64,000 nt of DNA from positions 26,634 through 90,633 of the forward strand of contig JAJZCB010000003.1 in assembly GCA_021846285.1 (NCBI GenBank), written 5' to 3'. Below are positions 21,631-30,992 of the stretch, piece by piece. This DNA is from Bacillota bacterium (GTDB lineage Bacteria; Bacillota; Bacilli; Alicyclobacillales; SLC66). Position 1 is the stretch's first letter. The number at the start of each line of letters is the position of its first letter. The position numbers and the translations under genes were made by a program. Under the pieces are notes generated by a model that ran no database searches, was not told where the DNA came from, and worked only from the letters and a program-made list of their open reading frames with translations.

Positions 21631-24246
21631 CGCCAGCTGCTTTTCAAATTCCCCGGCTGGCAGTGGTTTCATGAAATAATATCCTTGAAACGTTTTGCAT
21701 CCCAGTTGAAACAAATTCTCTCTTTCTTCCGCGGTTTCTACACCCTCGGCAACGACCCGGAGGAACAAACTCTGTCCAATCGCCAAAATTGACTTTGCAA
21801 TCGCATGCGCGCTGATGTTCGTAATAATTTCCTTCGTAAAGTCACGATCTATTTTCAACTCCTGAATCGGCAGCGTATGGAGATAGGCGAGTGACGAGTA
21901 CCCGGTTCCAAAGTCGTCAATGGAGAATTCCACGCCCATTCCACGCAGCGCCGCGATTGTTTGGCGAACCTCTTTCGGGTTTTCCATGAGCACACTCTCG
22001 GTGATTTCGAGAACGACCCAGCCTGGATCCACATGCGCCTCTTCAATCGCCAGTCGGATTTGTTCCACAAAACTGGGGTCCCGGAATTGACCAGCGCTGA
22101 TATTGATCGACAACCTGGACAATCGCGCCGAAAACGGATGATTCCATGTGTGTAATTGTTGAAGCGCGCCCCGGAAAATAAGCATGCCTAGGTTCAAGAT
22201 CAGTCCGGCCCGCTCTGCAATTGGAATAAACTCCAAGGGCGCAATCGACTCACCGCGGTTCGTCCATCGGCTTAGCACTTCAGCGCCAACAAGACGGCCT
22301 TGGGCGTCAAATTGTCCCTGATAGTACAGTTCGATTTCTTCTCGCTCGATGGCCGAACGCAAGTCTTGTTCCAGTTGAAATATCCGACGGGACTTCAACT
22401 TCATCTTTGGCTCATAACAGACTACACGATTTCCGCCGGAAGTCTTGGCCTCATACATAGCGAGATCCGCTTCCTGCACCAGTTCCTCTGCAAAGGCGTG
22501 TCCAGCTTCCAGCACACGCACGCCAATACTTGGTTTAACATGAACAACATACGTGTCCAACTCATAGGGCTCGATCAATTTTGCACGGACATATTCTGCA
22601 AACCACATGGCTTCGCTCACAGCACTTTTCGAAGTGGATGGCGCACGACTGAGAAGAACAAATTCGTCCCCTCCAAGGCGCGCAACGATATCTTCACTTC
22701 TTGCAACCTCGGTCAACCTTCTCGCCACTTCCTGCAGCAATAAATCCCCCACGCGATGTCCCAGAGAGTCATTGATTTCTTTAAAGCGGTCAAAATCAAT
22801 AAAAAGGAGAAATCCATTCTGAACGGAGTGCCCCGCCTCAGCGACCGCCTGGTCGAGTGTTTGAAAAAATTGCCGACGATTGGCCAAGTCCGTCAGCGAG
22901 TCCCGATAGGCTAAACGGCGAATCTCTGACTCCACAAATTTCCATTTTGACAAGTCTACGAAATGCGCAACATAGTGCGTGGTCTTTGCTTCCTCATCTT
23001 TGACTGCGGAAATCGTCAACCACTCAGGATAAATCTCTCCATTCTTTCGTCGATTCCAGATCTCGCCTTCCCACCGCCCCGTGGTTAACAGAACATTCCA
23101 CAATTGTCGATAAAACTTGGCGCTATGTCGGCCAGACTGCAAAATGCGAGGATTTTTCCCCAGGACTTCTTCCCGGCTGAACCCCGTAATCTTCGTAAAC
23201 GCTTTATTCACCAGCACGATGTTTGCGTCGGCATCAGTAATCGTCATTGCCTCTTGCGATTCAAACGCTTTGGCCGCAAGACGAATCTGGGTTTCAGCCT
23301 GCCTGCGCTTTTCAGCCATGGCATGAACTTCAACCGCAAACGCGAGTCCATCGACAACCTCCCCAATAAGTCGAAGCTCTTCCCTTTCGAAGAAATGAGG
23401 TCGGGGATGATAAAGATTCAAGACGCCCACGACTTGCCCATTCAGCAAAACAGGAAACCCTGCCAGGGAATGAACTCCCAGTTTCAAGGCTTCATCACGC
23501 CACGGTGTCATGGCCGGATCCGAAGCAATATCCTGGATGATTTGCGGTTTCCCCGTCCGTAGGGCCATCATCAGAGGCCCTCTTCCTTCGGGAAGATTCT
23601 CATCGTCTGTGAGCCGTAACTGATCCAAGTAGTCTTCAGTTACTCCTTCGTGCGCCACAATATCCACGGGGTGCGTGACCGTTGGCGAAGGCACACCCAT
23701 CCACGCCATGCGAAACGGACCCACATCCACCATGATGCGACATATTTCTGAATACAGGACATTCAAATCACGAAGGCGCAAAATGGCCTGGTATACCTGA
23801 TTGTTGACTTCATAGATGCGCCAAAGTTCGACGTACGAACGCAGGGTCGCTTCTTCGAACGCTCGAAATACGACCGTCACATCCCGTGGGTTCACACCGG
23901 TTTGCGACGGAACCGCGAGGGCCTCGACAACTCGTATGGTCCCATCGCGATGCCGAAGTCGAACGAGCTTCGTTGTCTCCGGAATGTCGGTGAGTGAATG
24001 GAGTTGACAGGCCGGACAATTATCCCTGTCCGCTTGCCTTTCGTGAAAAACAGCATGAATATCTTGACCGACAACCTCTCGCAACTCATAGCCAAGGAGA
24101 TTCTGGGCTTCCGCACTCCAATGCGTACAGGTTCCATTGTGATGAACCCTGTACCACCCCATTTTCATCCTTTCCAATGCTCCTTCCTTCCCGAACGGCA
24201 AAATACCACGGTTTTCATTGTTGCGTGCGGCACTTGCATCAACCAT
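21607..24246 (-). CDS. PAS-GAF-PAS-GGDEF-EAL cyclic-di-GMP enzyme
   Basis: 879 residues from an ATG 9 nt after GGAGGGAG. Domains: PAS 30-115, GAF 150-305, PAS 325-435 (ITDADANIVLVNKAF), GGDEF 440-610 with an intact GGDEF at 525-529 and an RSED inhibitory site five residues before it, and EAL 620-870 with EVL (656-658), DDFGTGYSS and AEGVET. Both catalytic sites look usable, so it can be a bifunctional cyclase and phosphodiesterase. No membrane helix, so cytosolic. The giant surface protein gene lies just upstream on the same strand, and c-di-GMP control of surface adhesion is a reasonable inference. Confidence 0.9.
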   Translation of the reverse strand: MVDASAARNNENRGILPFGKEGALERMKMGWYRVHHNGTCTHWSAEAQNLLGYELREVVGQDIHAVFHERQADRDNCPACQLHSLTDIPETTKLVRLRHRDGTIRVVEALAVPSQTGVNPRDVTVVFRAFEEATLRSYVELWRIYEVNNQVYQAILRLRDLNVLYSEICRIMVDVGPFRMAWMGVPSPTVTHPVDIVAHEGVTEDYLDQLRLTDDENLPEGRGPLMMALRTGKPQIIQDIASDPAMTPWRDEALKLGVHSLAGFPVLLNGQVVGVLNLYHPRPHFFEREELRLIGEVVDGLAFAVEVHAMAEKRRQAETQIRLAAKAFESQEAMTITDADANIVLVNKAFTKITGFSREEVLGKNPRILQSGRHSAKFYRQLWNVLLTTGRWEGEIWNRRKNGEIYPEWLTISAVKDEEAKTTHYVAHFVDLSKWKFVESEIRRLAYRDSLTDLANRRQFFQTLDQAVAEAGHSVQNGFLLFIDFDRFKEINDSLGHRVGDLLLQEVARRLTEVARSEDIVARLGGDEFVLLSRAPSTSKSAVSEAMWFAEYVRAKLIEPYELDTYVVHVKPSIGVRVLEAGHAFAEELVQEADLAMYEAKTSGGNRVVCYEPKMKLKSRRIFQLEQDLRSAIEREEIELYYQGQFDAQGRLVGAEVLSRWTNRGESIAPLEFIPIAERAGLILNLGMLIFRGALQQLHTWNHPFSARLSRLSINISAGQFRDPSFVEQIRLAIEEAHVDPGWVVLEITESVLMENPKEVRQTIAALRGMGVEFSIDDFGTGYSSLAYLHTLPIQELKIDRDFTKEIITNISAHAIAKSILAIGQSLFLRVVAEGVETAEERENLFQLGCKTFQGYYFMKPLPAGEFEKQLASTDSSHL

Positions 24247-24834
24247 ATCGCCGAACTCCCTCCGCCAACGCGCTTTGTTTATCTTCAAGCTTAGCGAACA
24301 ATAGCCGCCTTGCGCTAATCCTCGCACTACAGCAAGGGAACATCGAGGTCCTGATAAAACTCTTCTACGCGGTAGAGGGGCGAACGGGCACACAAGATAT
24401 CGACGATCATCGCCTTGATGTATATACCGGGGAGCGCTTTCCCATGCAAAGGATATCGGTTTACCGAGGCGTTGAATGGGAGCCCCCCAAATTAGACATT
24501 TCCTATGAATTCGAGAGAGGGGATTCATCCTCCTTCTGCGGGGAAGAAACAAATCGCGCGGAATCATTTTTTTATTCAGAAAAAAGGGTTGTCACCACAA
24601 CAAACAAGCTGTCGTAAACGAACTGAGTGAAATGAACACACTGGGGCTCTTCGCAAGGATTCGGCGTACGGTTTTCCCCATTTCGTGAGACGCCCCGCAC
24701 ACCACAATGACCGTGAAAACAAAACACCGCTCTCCCTATCCATAAATCAAGGAGAGCGGTGTTTCTTGCATCTGCAATTCACCTAGCGACATCGCCATAC
24801 TCATCGGCAGTCAACAATCACCTTGCCAGTGTGT
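24247..24834. other. Gene-free region between surface protein and GGDEF gene
   Basis: Nearly 590 bases without a convincing gene. The right part holds a strong terminator (24722-24764). The rest is the leader of the GGDEF/EAL gene. I looked for a GEMM-type c-di-GMP riboswitch and saw no clear match. Confidence 0.5.
24722..24764 (-). terminator. Terminator of the giant surface protein gene
   Basis: 14-bp perfect stem (AAACACCGCTCTCC and complement) with a 15-base loop, 71 bases after the stop. The minus-strand arm ends in TTTTGTTTT, fitting Rho-independent termination. Confidence 0.8.
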
Positions 24835-27800
24835 TCATGTCGTGGCAGTCGCCGCAGTCAGCGTCCATGTATGTCCATTCCACTCGCTCGTTAACCCCAA
24901 CCGCTTCAGCACTTGGAATACATACCATATCGGCATGTACGTCGTCACATTGCCGTGCAGCGGATCCTTGGCCACCGTTCCAGGTACATGCTCGACCACT
25001 GTGCCATTGATTGAAATGCTCATGCTCCCCTGACCGAGTTTCACGTTTGACAAGTCAACCGCCGTCGACCCGGGCGTCGTCAGGTTCCAGGATGCGCCGT
25101 TCCACGTACTCGAGATCCCGTTTGCCTTTAGCGCCTGCATCAGGTACCAGATCGGCATGTACGTCGTCATCACGTGACTGATCGGATCCTTCTGAACGAA
25201 CGACGGCAACACCTGTGTCTGCCCCGCCATCGTCAGAACCCGCTGATTTGGTTGCAGGGACAGCCCCACGAAGTCTGGATCCGAAGTGAAACTCACCACC
25301 GCTTGACCCGCCGTCACCGTCGCCTGCACCGGAATCAGTTGACCGTTTGGCCCCAACTTGTAAAACAAAGCGTTCGCGGGGATCGACGGATTCTGGATGG
25401 TCACCGTGATCGGCTTCGTCGGCGCCGCGCCAGAGAAGTTCACGCCGAGCACCACAGCCACTGCACCATCCGGAACGCCTGGCAGGTTGCCGTTTTGCGC
25501 AGGGTTACTGCCTTGCGACAGTTGGCTGCTCAGCGCACTTGAGTCCTCTGTCGTTATGGTCATTTGCTCATTTGACGTGAACGCACCCGGTGTCACATCC
25601 ACGGTGACTGTCGTGTTTCCGAAAATCTGCGTCGTCGTGCCGCCCGCTGCGTCCACAATCTGCTGGGCCAATACCGTGGGCAACACAGGTGCCGTGTTGT
25701 TCCCGTTGCCTCCGTTGTTCCCGTTGCCCGTGTTGGACGGCTCCGTAACGGTGAAGCTCTCGGCGTTGCTCGCTGTTCCGCCCACGGTGACCGTCACGTT
25801 GGCCGCTCCCGCCGCGACATTCGGAACCGTGGCCGTGATCGAGGTGTCCGACCACGACGTCACCGCCGCTGCCGTCGCGCCAAAGTCCACCGTCGAACTG
25901 CCTTGCGAACTCCCAAAGTTCGAACCAGAAATCGTCACCGATGTTCCCGGTGTGCCCGAAGTCGTACTGAGATTCGCGATGCTGGGCGCCGGGCTCGTCG
26001 ACGAAACCTGGAGCGTTTGCGGCGATGTCGTCTGACCGTAGACGCTAGCCGTAACGGAGTACGTACCAACGCCCGGAGGCGAGAAGGTGTAGGTAGCCAC
26101 GCCGTTTTGATTCGTTGGAAAAGGCCCAAACACTGCAGAATTGACAGTGAAGTCAACAGGCACACCCGAGAGCGTCGCAGCGTTAGCGCTGGTTGCCGTC
26201 GCAGAGAAGGTGCTGGATCCCCCCGCCGCCAGACTGCTTGAGGGCAGAACCAAGCTTATCGTGCCCAGTGAAATAGGAACGAAATTACTAAAACCGCCAG
26301 CAGAATACACACCCGCGTAGACGGCTCCCGTGACCAAGCCAGAACTCGACGGGTTTAGCGGAACGTACTGTGTACTTGAACTGCTCAGATAAACATCCTG
26401 GGAAACTGTTGTCAACCCATTCGGAAAATTATAGCCGCTCAGTATCACAAAATCTCCGACATAGAAACCAGAACCAGGACCGAAGTATGTGGCGCCAGTA
26501 ACGGTTGGCAAAACTGCACTACTCACGTCAAACGCCTGCAGATAAGGGTACCCGCTATTCACACCGGACTGCATGCCCCAAGTGTTCGTGAAATCCCAAC
26601 CAGCATTGGTAAAGGTGCTCTCGGTTTTCATGGCGGACGTTGCTTCTCCCGTCGCTCCGGTTGCGGAACTGGACCCCACGCCCTGCGTTTGCCCTGTTGT
26701 CTGTGAATCAAAGAAGGAATCGGTGATGGCGCTCTGCGAGAACCAAGCCCCCACCAGCCCGCCATTATTGACGGATCCCGTCTCTCCGGTCACCAAACCA
26801 GCAGCGTAAGAGTCACTGATGCTTCCGCCGTTCTGGAGACCCACCAGCCCGCCATTGTAAGAGCTGTTCCCGCCAGAAACCGCTCCCGTGGCGTAAGAGT
26901 CCGTGATGGTAGTTCCCCCCGCGCCCTGCTGTCCCACCAGCCCGCCGTTGCCAGAGTAGTTTTCTCCCGACACCGACGCGGCAGCGTACGAGTCACTGAT
27001 GCTTCCACCGTTCTGGAGACCGACCAGCCCGCCATTGCCATTGGCCGTTCCCGATACCTTTCCAGTGGCGTAGGAGTCACTGATGCTGCCGCTCTTCTCG
27101 CGGCCCACCAATGCGCCTACCCCGACAGAAAATTGAGCATTCGTGGTATTCACTGTCGCGTTCACGCCCACAGCCTCGACGGTTCCCGTCAAAACACCGA
27201 TTAATCCCACATTTTCGTGAGTGGTGTCATTGATTTGGATGTTGCTGATCGCGTATCCATTCCCATTAAAAGTTCCGGAAAATGGTGTTGAATAGCCCCC
27301 AATGCGCACCCAGTTACCGCTCGCGAGAGTCGGATTGGGAAGTGCGATGTCGTTCATCAGTTCAATGTTGCTGCTCAGATACTGGCTCTGGTTCTGATCG
27401 ATATACTCGAGCTGTGCGGCTGTCGATACCTGCACCCAGCCACTTACGACCGGCGGCGCGTTTGACGGGGCCGTAACGGTGAAGCTCTCGGCGTTGCTCG
27501 CCGTACCGCCCACGGTGACTGTCACGTTGGCCGCTCCCGCCGCGACATTCGGAACCGTGGCCGTGATCGAGGTATCCGACCACGACGTGACCGCCGCGGC
27601 CGTCGTGCCAAAGTCCACCGTCGAACCGCTCTGCGAACCGCCAAAGTTCGCGCCGGCAATCGTCACCGACGTTCCCGGTGCGCCAGACGTTGGACTGACG
27701 CTTGAGATGCTCGGCGCCGTACTGGCTGGCTGGTTCGTCGAGGCTTGCAGGTACGGGTAACCGCTGTTAACGCTCGCGCTCATCCCCCATGTGTTCGTGA

Positions 27801-30558
27801 AATCCCAACCTGCGTTTGTAAATGTGCTCTCGGTCTGCATGGCGGACGTGGCTTCTCCTGTCGTTCCGGTTGCGGAACCGGAACCGACGCCGTTCGTCAG
27901 CCCTGTCGTCTGTGTGTCAAAGAAGGAATCGCTCATGCTCCCGCCGTAGTTGTTGCCCACCAACCCGCCATCGTAGGCGTTGCTCCCTCCCGTCACCGCG
28001 CCGCTGGCGTAGGAGTCGACGACGTTCAAACTCAGTTGACCCACCAGCCCACCGTTTTCCGAGGAGGTTCCTCCTGTCACCGACCCGGTGGCGTACGTAT
28101 TCGTCACGCTCCCAGTTCCGGAGTTCTGATCCCCCACCAGTCCGCCATTGGCGGAGGTTCTTCCCCCCGCCACCGCTCCGGTCGCATAGGAGTCTGTGAT
28201 ATTCGCATTTTCAATGCCCACCAACCCGCCATCGTTGGCGCCATCCCCTCCTGTCACCGTATCGGAGGCGTGAGAGCCTGTGATGCTTCCGATCTGTTCT
28301 CCCACGAGCCCGCCATTTAGAGAGGACATTCCTCCGCTCACCGATCCGGCGGAATGGGAGCTTGTGATGCTTCCATTTTGAGTGCCCACCAGTCCGCCGT
28401 CTGAGGAGGTGGAGGACCCGCCTGTCACCGACGCGGTGGCATAGGAGTCTGTGATGCTTCCGCTCTTCTCCCAGCCCACCAGCCCGCCGACAGAGCCGAC
28501 CATCGGGTCGGAAGAGGCATCCACTGTCACGCTTACGCCTACCGCCTCGACCGTTCCAGTCGTTACGCCGAAAAACCCCACATTGATATGGGTGGTGTCG
28601 TCGATCTGGACGTTGCTGATCACATGTCCGTTGCCGTTGAACGTTCCGGCGAAGGGATTTGAGGCTGAGTTTCCTCCGAAGCGCACCCAAGGAAATCCAG
28701 AGAGATCGATGTCGTTCATCAGTTCGATGTTGCTGCCGAGGTACTGGCTCCGGTTCTGGTCGATGTACTCAAGCTGTGCGGCTGTGGATACCTGCACCCA
28801 GCCACTTACGACCGGCGGCGCGTTTGGCGGGGCCAAAGCGGTGAAGCTCTCGGAGTTGCTCGCCGTACCGCCGACGGTAACCGTCACGTTGGCCGCTCCC
28901 GCCGCGACATTCGGAACCGTGGCCGTGATCGAGGTGTCCGACCACGACGTCACCGCCGCTGCCGTTGTGCCAAAGTCCACCGTCGAAGTTCCTTGCGAAC
29001 TGCCAAAGTTCGAACCGGCAATCGTCACCGACGTTCCCGGTGCGCCGGAGGTTGGACTGACGCTCGAAATGCTCGGCGCCGTAACGGTGAAGCTCTCGGA
29101 GTTGCTCGCCGTACCGCCCACGGTGACCGTCACGTCGGCTGCTCCCGCCGCGACATTCGGAACCGTAACCGTGATCGAGGTGTCCGACCACGACGTCACC
29201 GCCGCCGCCGTTGTGCCAAAGTCCACCGTCGAAGTTCCCTGCGAGCTGCCAAAGTTCGCACCGGCAATCGTCACCGATGTTCCCGGTGCGCCGGAGGTTG
29301 GACTGACGCTCGAGATGCTCGGCGCCGGGGCCAAAGCGGTGAAGCTCTCGGAGTTGCTCGCCGTACCGCCCACGGTGACCGTCACGTTGGCCGTTCCCGC
29401 CGCGACATTCGGAATCGTGACCGTGATCGAGGTGTCCGACCACGACGTCACCGCCGCTGCCGTTGTGCCAAAGTCCACCGTCGAACTGCCTTGCGAACTC
29501 CCAAAGTTTGCACCTGCAATCGTCACCGACGTTCCCGGTGCGCCCGAAGTTGGACTGACGCTCGAGATGCTCGGCGCCGTACTGGCCGGCTGGCTCACCG
29601 GGGCTTGCAGGTAGGGGTAGCCGCCGTTGACGCTCGCGCTCATCCCCCATGTGGACTGAAAATCCCAACCCGCATTGGTAAAGGTGCTCTCGGTCTTCAT
29701 GGCAGCCGTGGTTTCTCCTGTCACTCCGGTTGCGGAACTGGACCCCACGCCCGACGTTTGCCCTGTCGTCTGGGAGTCAAAGAAGGATCCTGTGATGCCC
29801 CCACTGTTACCCGTGTTTGACCCGCCAACCTGATCCCCCAACAATCCGCCGTTGTAGAGGCCGCCGGTTCCCAACACCGACCCGGTGGCGTAGGAGTCAG
29901 TGATGCTGCCGCCATTTTGTCCACCCACCAGCCCGCCATTGTCGGAGTAGCCCCCTCCAGTTACCGATCCGGTGGCATAAGTATCCGTAACGCTGGCGCC
30001 TGAAAAACCTGCCAGACCGCCATCGTAGGAGGTGGTTCCTCCCGTTACCGATGCGGCTGCATAGGAGTCGGTGATGTTCCCGCCATACAGATCGCCCACC
30101 AGCCCCCCCACAGCGCTGGCCTGTGAATCTGAGGCGGCATTCACCGTACCGCTCACGCCCACCGCCTCGACAACCCCGTTCAGTACGCCGATAAATCCCA
30201 CATAGACGTGGGTGGTATCGCTGATTTGGACGTTGCTGATCACATGTCCGTTGCCGTTGAACGTTCCGGAGAAGGACGCCGACATTCCCGCAAAGCGCAC
30301 CCAGGGAAACCCGGACAGATCGATGTCGTTCATCAGTTCGATGTTGCTGGCGAGGTACTGGCTCTGGTTCTGATCGATGTACTCGAGCTGCGCCGCTGTG
30401 GATACCTGCACCCAGCCACTTACGACCGGCGGCGCATCGGAGGCAGGCAATGAGGCAGCAGTGCCGAATGCGAATGTGGGTGCGGCAGGCGCCGCAAAAC
30501 TGCTGGTCATCACGAGCGCCACAGCGACGGCGGAGGTGAGAATGGTGCGTTTTTTCAA
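24835..30558 (-). CDS. Giant secreted GLUG/IPT repeat surface protein
   Basis: 1907 residues. TTG start after AAGGGGGTG; signal peptide LKKRTILTSAVAVALVMTSS ending near an Ala-rich site. Three blocks, each opening with PPVVSGWVQVSTAAQLEYID, contain GLUG repeats (GGLVG ... ITDSYATGSVTGG) expected to form a beta-helix. Between them lie IPT/TIG domains (ISSVSPTSGAPGTSVTIAG), three in tandem, then one, then one more after an Ig-like segment. A Gly/Asn linker leads to a beta-rich region and two copper-amine-oxidase-N-like stalk domains (TTYMPIWYLMQALKANGI; TTYMPIWYVFQVLKRLGL). No LPXTG; attachment is presumably through the stalk. Likely adhesin or cell-surface scaffold. Confidence 0.85.
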   Translation of the reverse strand: MKKRTILTSAVAVALVMTSSFAAPAAPTFAFGTAASLPASDAPPVVSGWVQVSTAAQLEYIDQNQSQYLASNIELMNDIDLSGFPWVRFAGMSASFSGTFNGNGHVISNVQISDTTHVYVGFIGVLNGVVEAVGVSGTVNAASDSQASAVGGLVGDLYGGNITDSYAAASVTGGTTSYDGGLAGFSGASVTDTYATGSVTGGGYSDNGGLVGGQNGGSITDSYATGSVLGTGGLYNGGLLGDQVGGSNTGNSGGITGSFFDSQTTGQTSGVGSSSATGVTGETTAAMKTESTFTNAGWDFQSTWGMSASVNGGYPYLQAPVSQPASTAPSISSVSPTSGAPGTSVTIAGANFGSSQGSSTVDFGTTAAAVTSWSDTSITVTIPNVAAGTANVTVTVGGTASNSESFTALAPAPSISSVSPTSGAPGTSVTIAGANFGSSQGTSTVDFGTTAAAVTSWSDTSITVTVPNVAAGAADVTVTVGGTASNSESFTVTAPSISSVSPTSGAPGTSVTIAGSNFGSSQGTSTVDFGTTAAAVTSWSDTSITATVPNVAAGAANVTVTVGGTASNSESFTALAPPNAPPVVSGWVQVSTAAQLEYIDQNRSQYLGSNIELMNDIDLSGFPWVRFGGNSASNPFAGTFNGNGHVISNVQIDDTTHINVGFFGVTTGTVEAVGVSVTVDASSDPMVGSVGGLVGWEKSGSITDSYATASVTGGSSTSSDGGLVGTQNGSITSSHSAGSVSGGMSSLNGGLVGEQIGSITGSHASDTVTGGDGANDGGLVGIENANITDSYATGAVAGGRTSANGGLVGDQNSGTGSVTNTYATGSVTGGTSSENGGLVGQLSLNVVDSYASGAVTGGSNAYDGGLVGNNYGGSMSDSFFDTQTTGLTNGVGSGSATGTTGEATSAMQTESTFTNAGWDFTNTWGMSASVNSGYPYLQASTNQPASTAPSISSVSPTSGAPGTSVTIAGANFGGSQSGSTVDFGTTAAAVTSWSDTSITATVPNVAAGAANVTVTVGGTASNAESFTVTAPSNAPPVVSGWVQVSTAAQLEYIDQNQSQYLSSNIELMNDIALPNPTLASGNWVRIGGYSTPFSGTFNGNGYAISNIQINDTTHENVGLIGVLTGTVEAVGVNATVNTTNAQFSVGVGALVGREKSGSISDSYATGKVSGTANGNGGLVGLQNGGSISDSYAAASVSGENYSGNGGLVGQQGAGGTTITDSYATGAVSGGNSSYNGGLVGLQNGGSISDSYAAGLVTGETGSVNNGGLVGAWFSQSAITDSFFDSQTTGQTQGVGSSSATGATGEATSAMKTESTFTNAGWDFTNTWGMQSGVNSGYPYLQAFDVSSAVLPTVTGATYFGPGSGFYVGDFVILSGYNFPNGLTTVSQDVYLSSSSTQYVPLNPSSSGLVTGAVYAGVYSAGGFSNFVPISLGTISLVLPSSSLAAGGSSTFSATATSANAATLSGVPVDFTVNSAVFGPFPTNQNGVATYTFSPPGVGTYSVTASVYGQTTSPQTLQVSSTSPAPSIANLSTTSGTPGTSVTISGSNFGSSQGSSTVDFGATAAAVTSWSDTSITATVPNVAAGAANVTVTVGGTASNAESFTVTEPSNTGNGNNGGNGNNTAPVLPTVLAQQIVDAAGGTTTQIFGNTTVTVDVTPGAFTSNEQMTITTEDSSALSSQLSQGSNPAQNGNLPGVPDGAVAVVLGVNFSGAAPTKPITVTIQNPSIPANALFYKLGPNGQLIPVQATVTAGQAVVSFTSDPDFVGLSLQPNQRVLTMAGQTQVLPSFVQKDPISHVMTTYMPIWYLMQALKANGISSTWNGASWNLTTPGSTAVDLSNVKLGQGSMSISINGTVVEHVPGTVAKDPLHGNVTTYMPIWYVFQVLKRLGLTSEWNGHTWTLTAATATT
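28838..29572. repeat. Three tandem near-identical IPT-coding repeats
   Basis: Three consecutive units of about 245 bases, very similar to each other and to single copies near 27473-27710 and 25747-25975. They share long exact blocks around GTCCGACCACGACGTCACCG. Such repeats allow copy-number change by recombination. Confidence 0.75.
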
Positions 30559-30992
30559 TAGAAGCACCCCCTTTTTTTGCACAAGCCTGCGACAAAAGGT
30601 CACGACAGCCTTCTTTCCATGGGAAGAAGGCCACCCGTCGCTTGGCACGGGAAGCGCTGCATCAGCGGAGACAATGCAAAGACGCCAATAAAACAGCCAA
30701 GCGAGAATTCGCCCAGAATCGAAATCTATGTTTCCTAATCGACAACCTCTCTGAAGTGGTGAGTGTGTCAGAAACTTCACACCAAACCTATTGACAGTAT
30801 GCGCAAGTGGTTGGAACGAGGACAATAGGGCTCCCCCCCTATTTAGAGTCAGCGGGTGGTCCTTGTGGATGGATCAATGGTCCTGCGGGGGATATCCAGA
30901 GTGTGCGCCGCGCGGTATACTGTGAACAGAGATCTTCAGATCACGTTCAGTCAGAGGGCGTCGGCATCCGTCACAGGGGGATTCAAACTGGC
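30559..30992. promoter_or_regulatory. Divergent control region, surface protein / LAL regulator
   Basis: 434 bases without a gene between two divergent starts. TTGACA occurs at 30791 on the plus strand, but no good -10 follows at 16-18 bases. The region is the obvious target for the LuxR-type protein encoded on its right. Confidence 0.4.

Noticed and set aside
24247..24600. Possible c-di-GMP riboswitch before the GGDEF/EAL gene
   Set aside because: I could not find the conserved GEMM elements or a convincing pair of helices.
25397..26035. Plus-strand frames inside the giant surface protein gene
   Set aside because: They mirror the Thr/Val-rich repeats of the real gene on the other strand and restart at each repeat.
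28838..29572. Regular repeats that might be taken for a CRISPR array
   Set aside because: Units are about 245 bases, in frame, coding for IPT domains, with no short repeat-spacer pattern.
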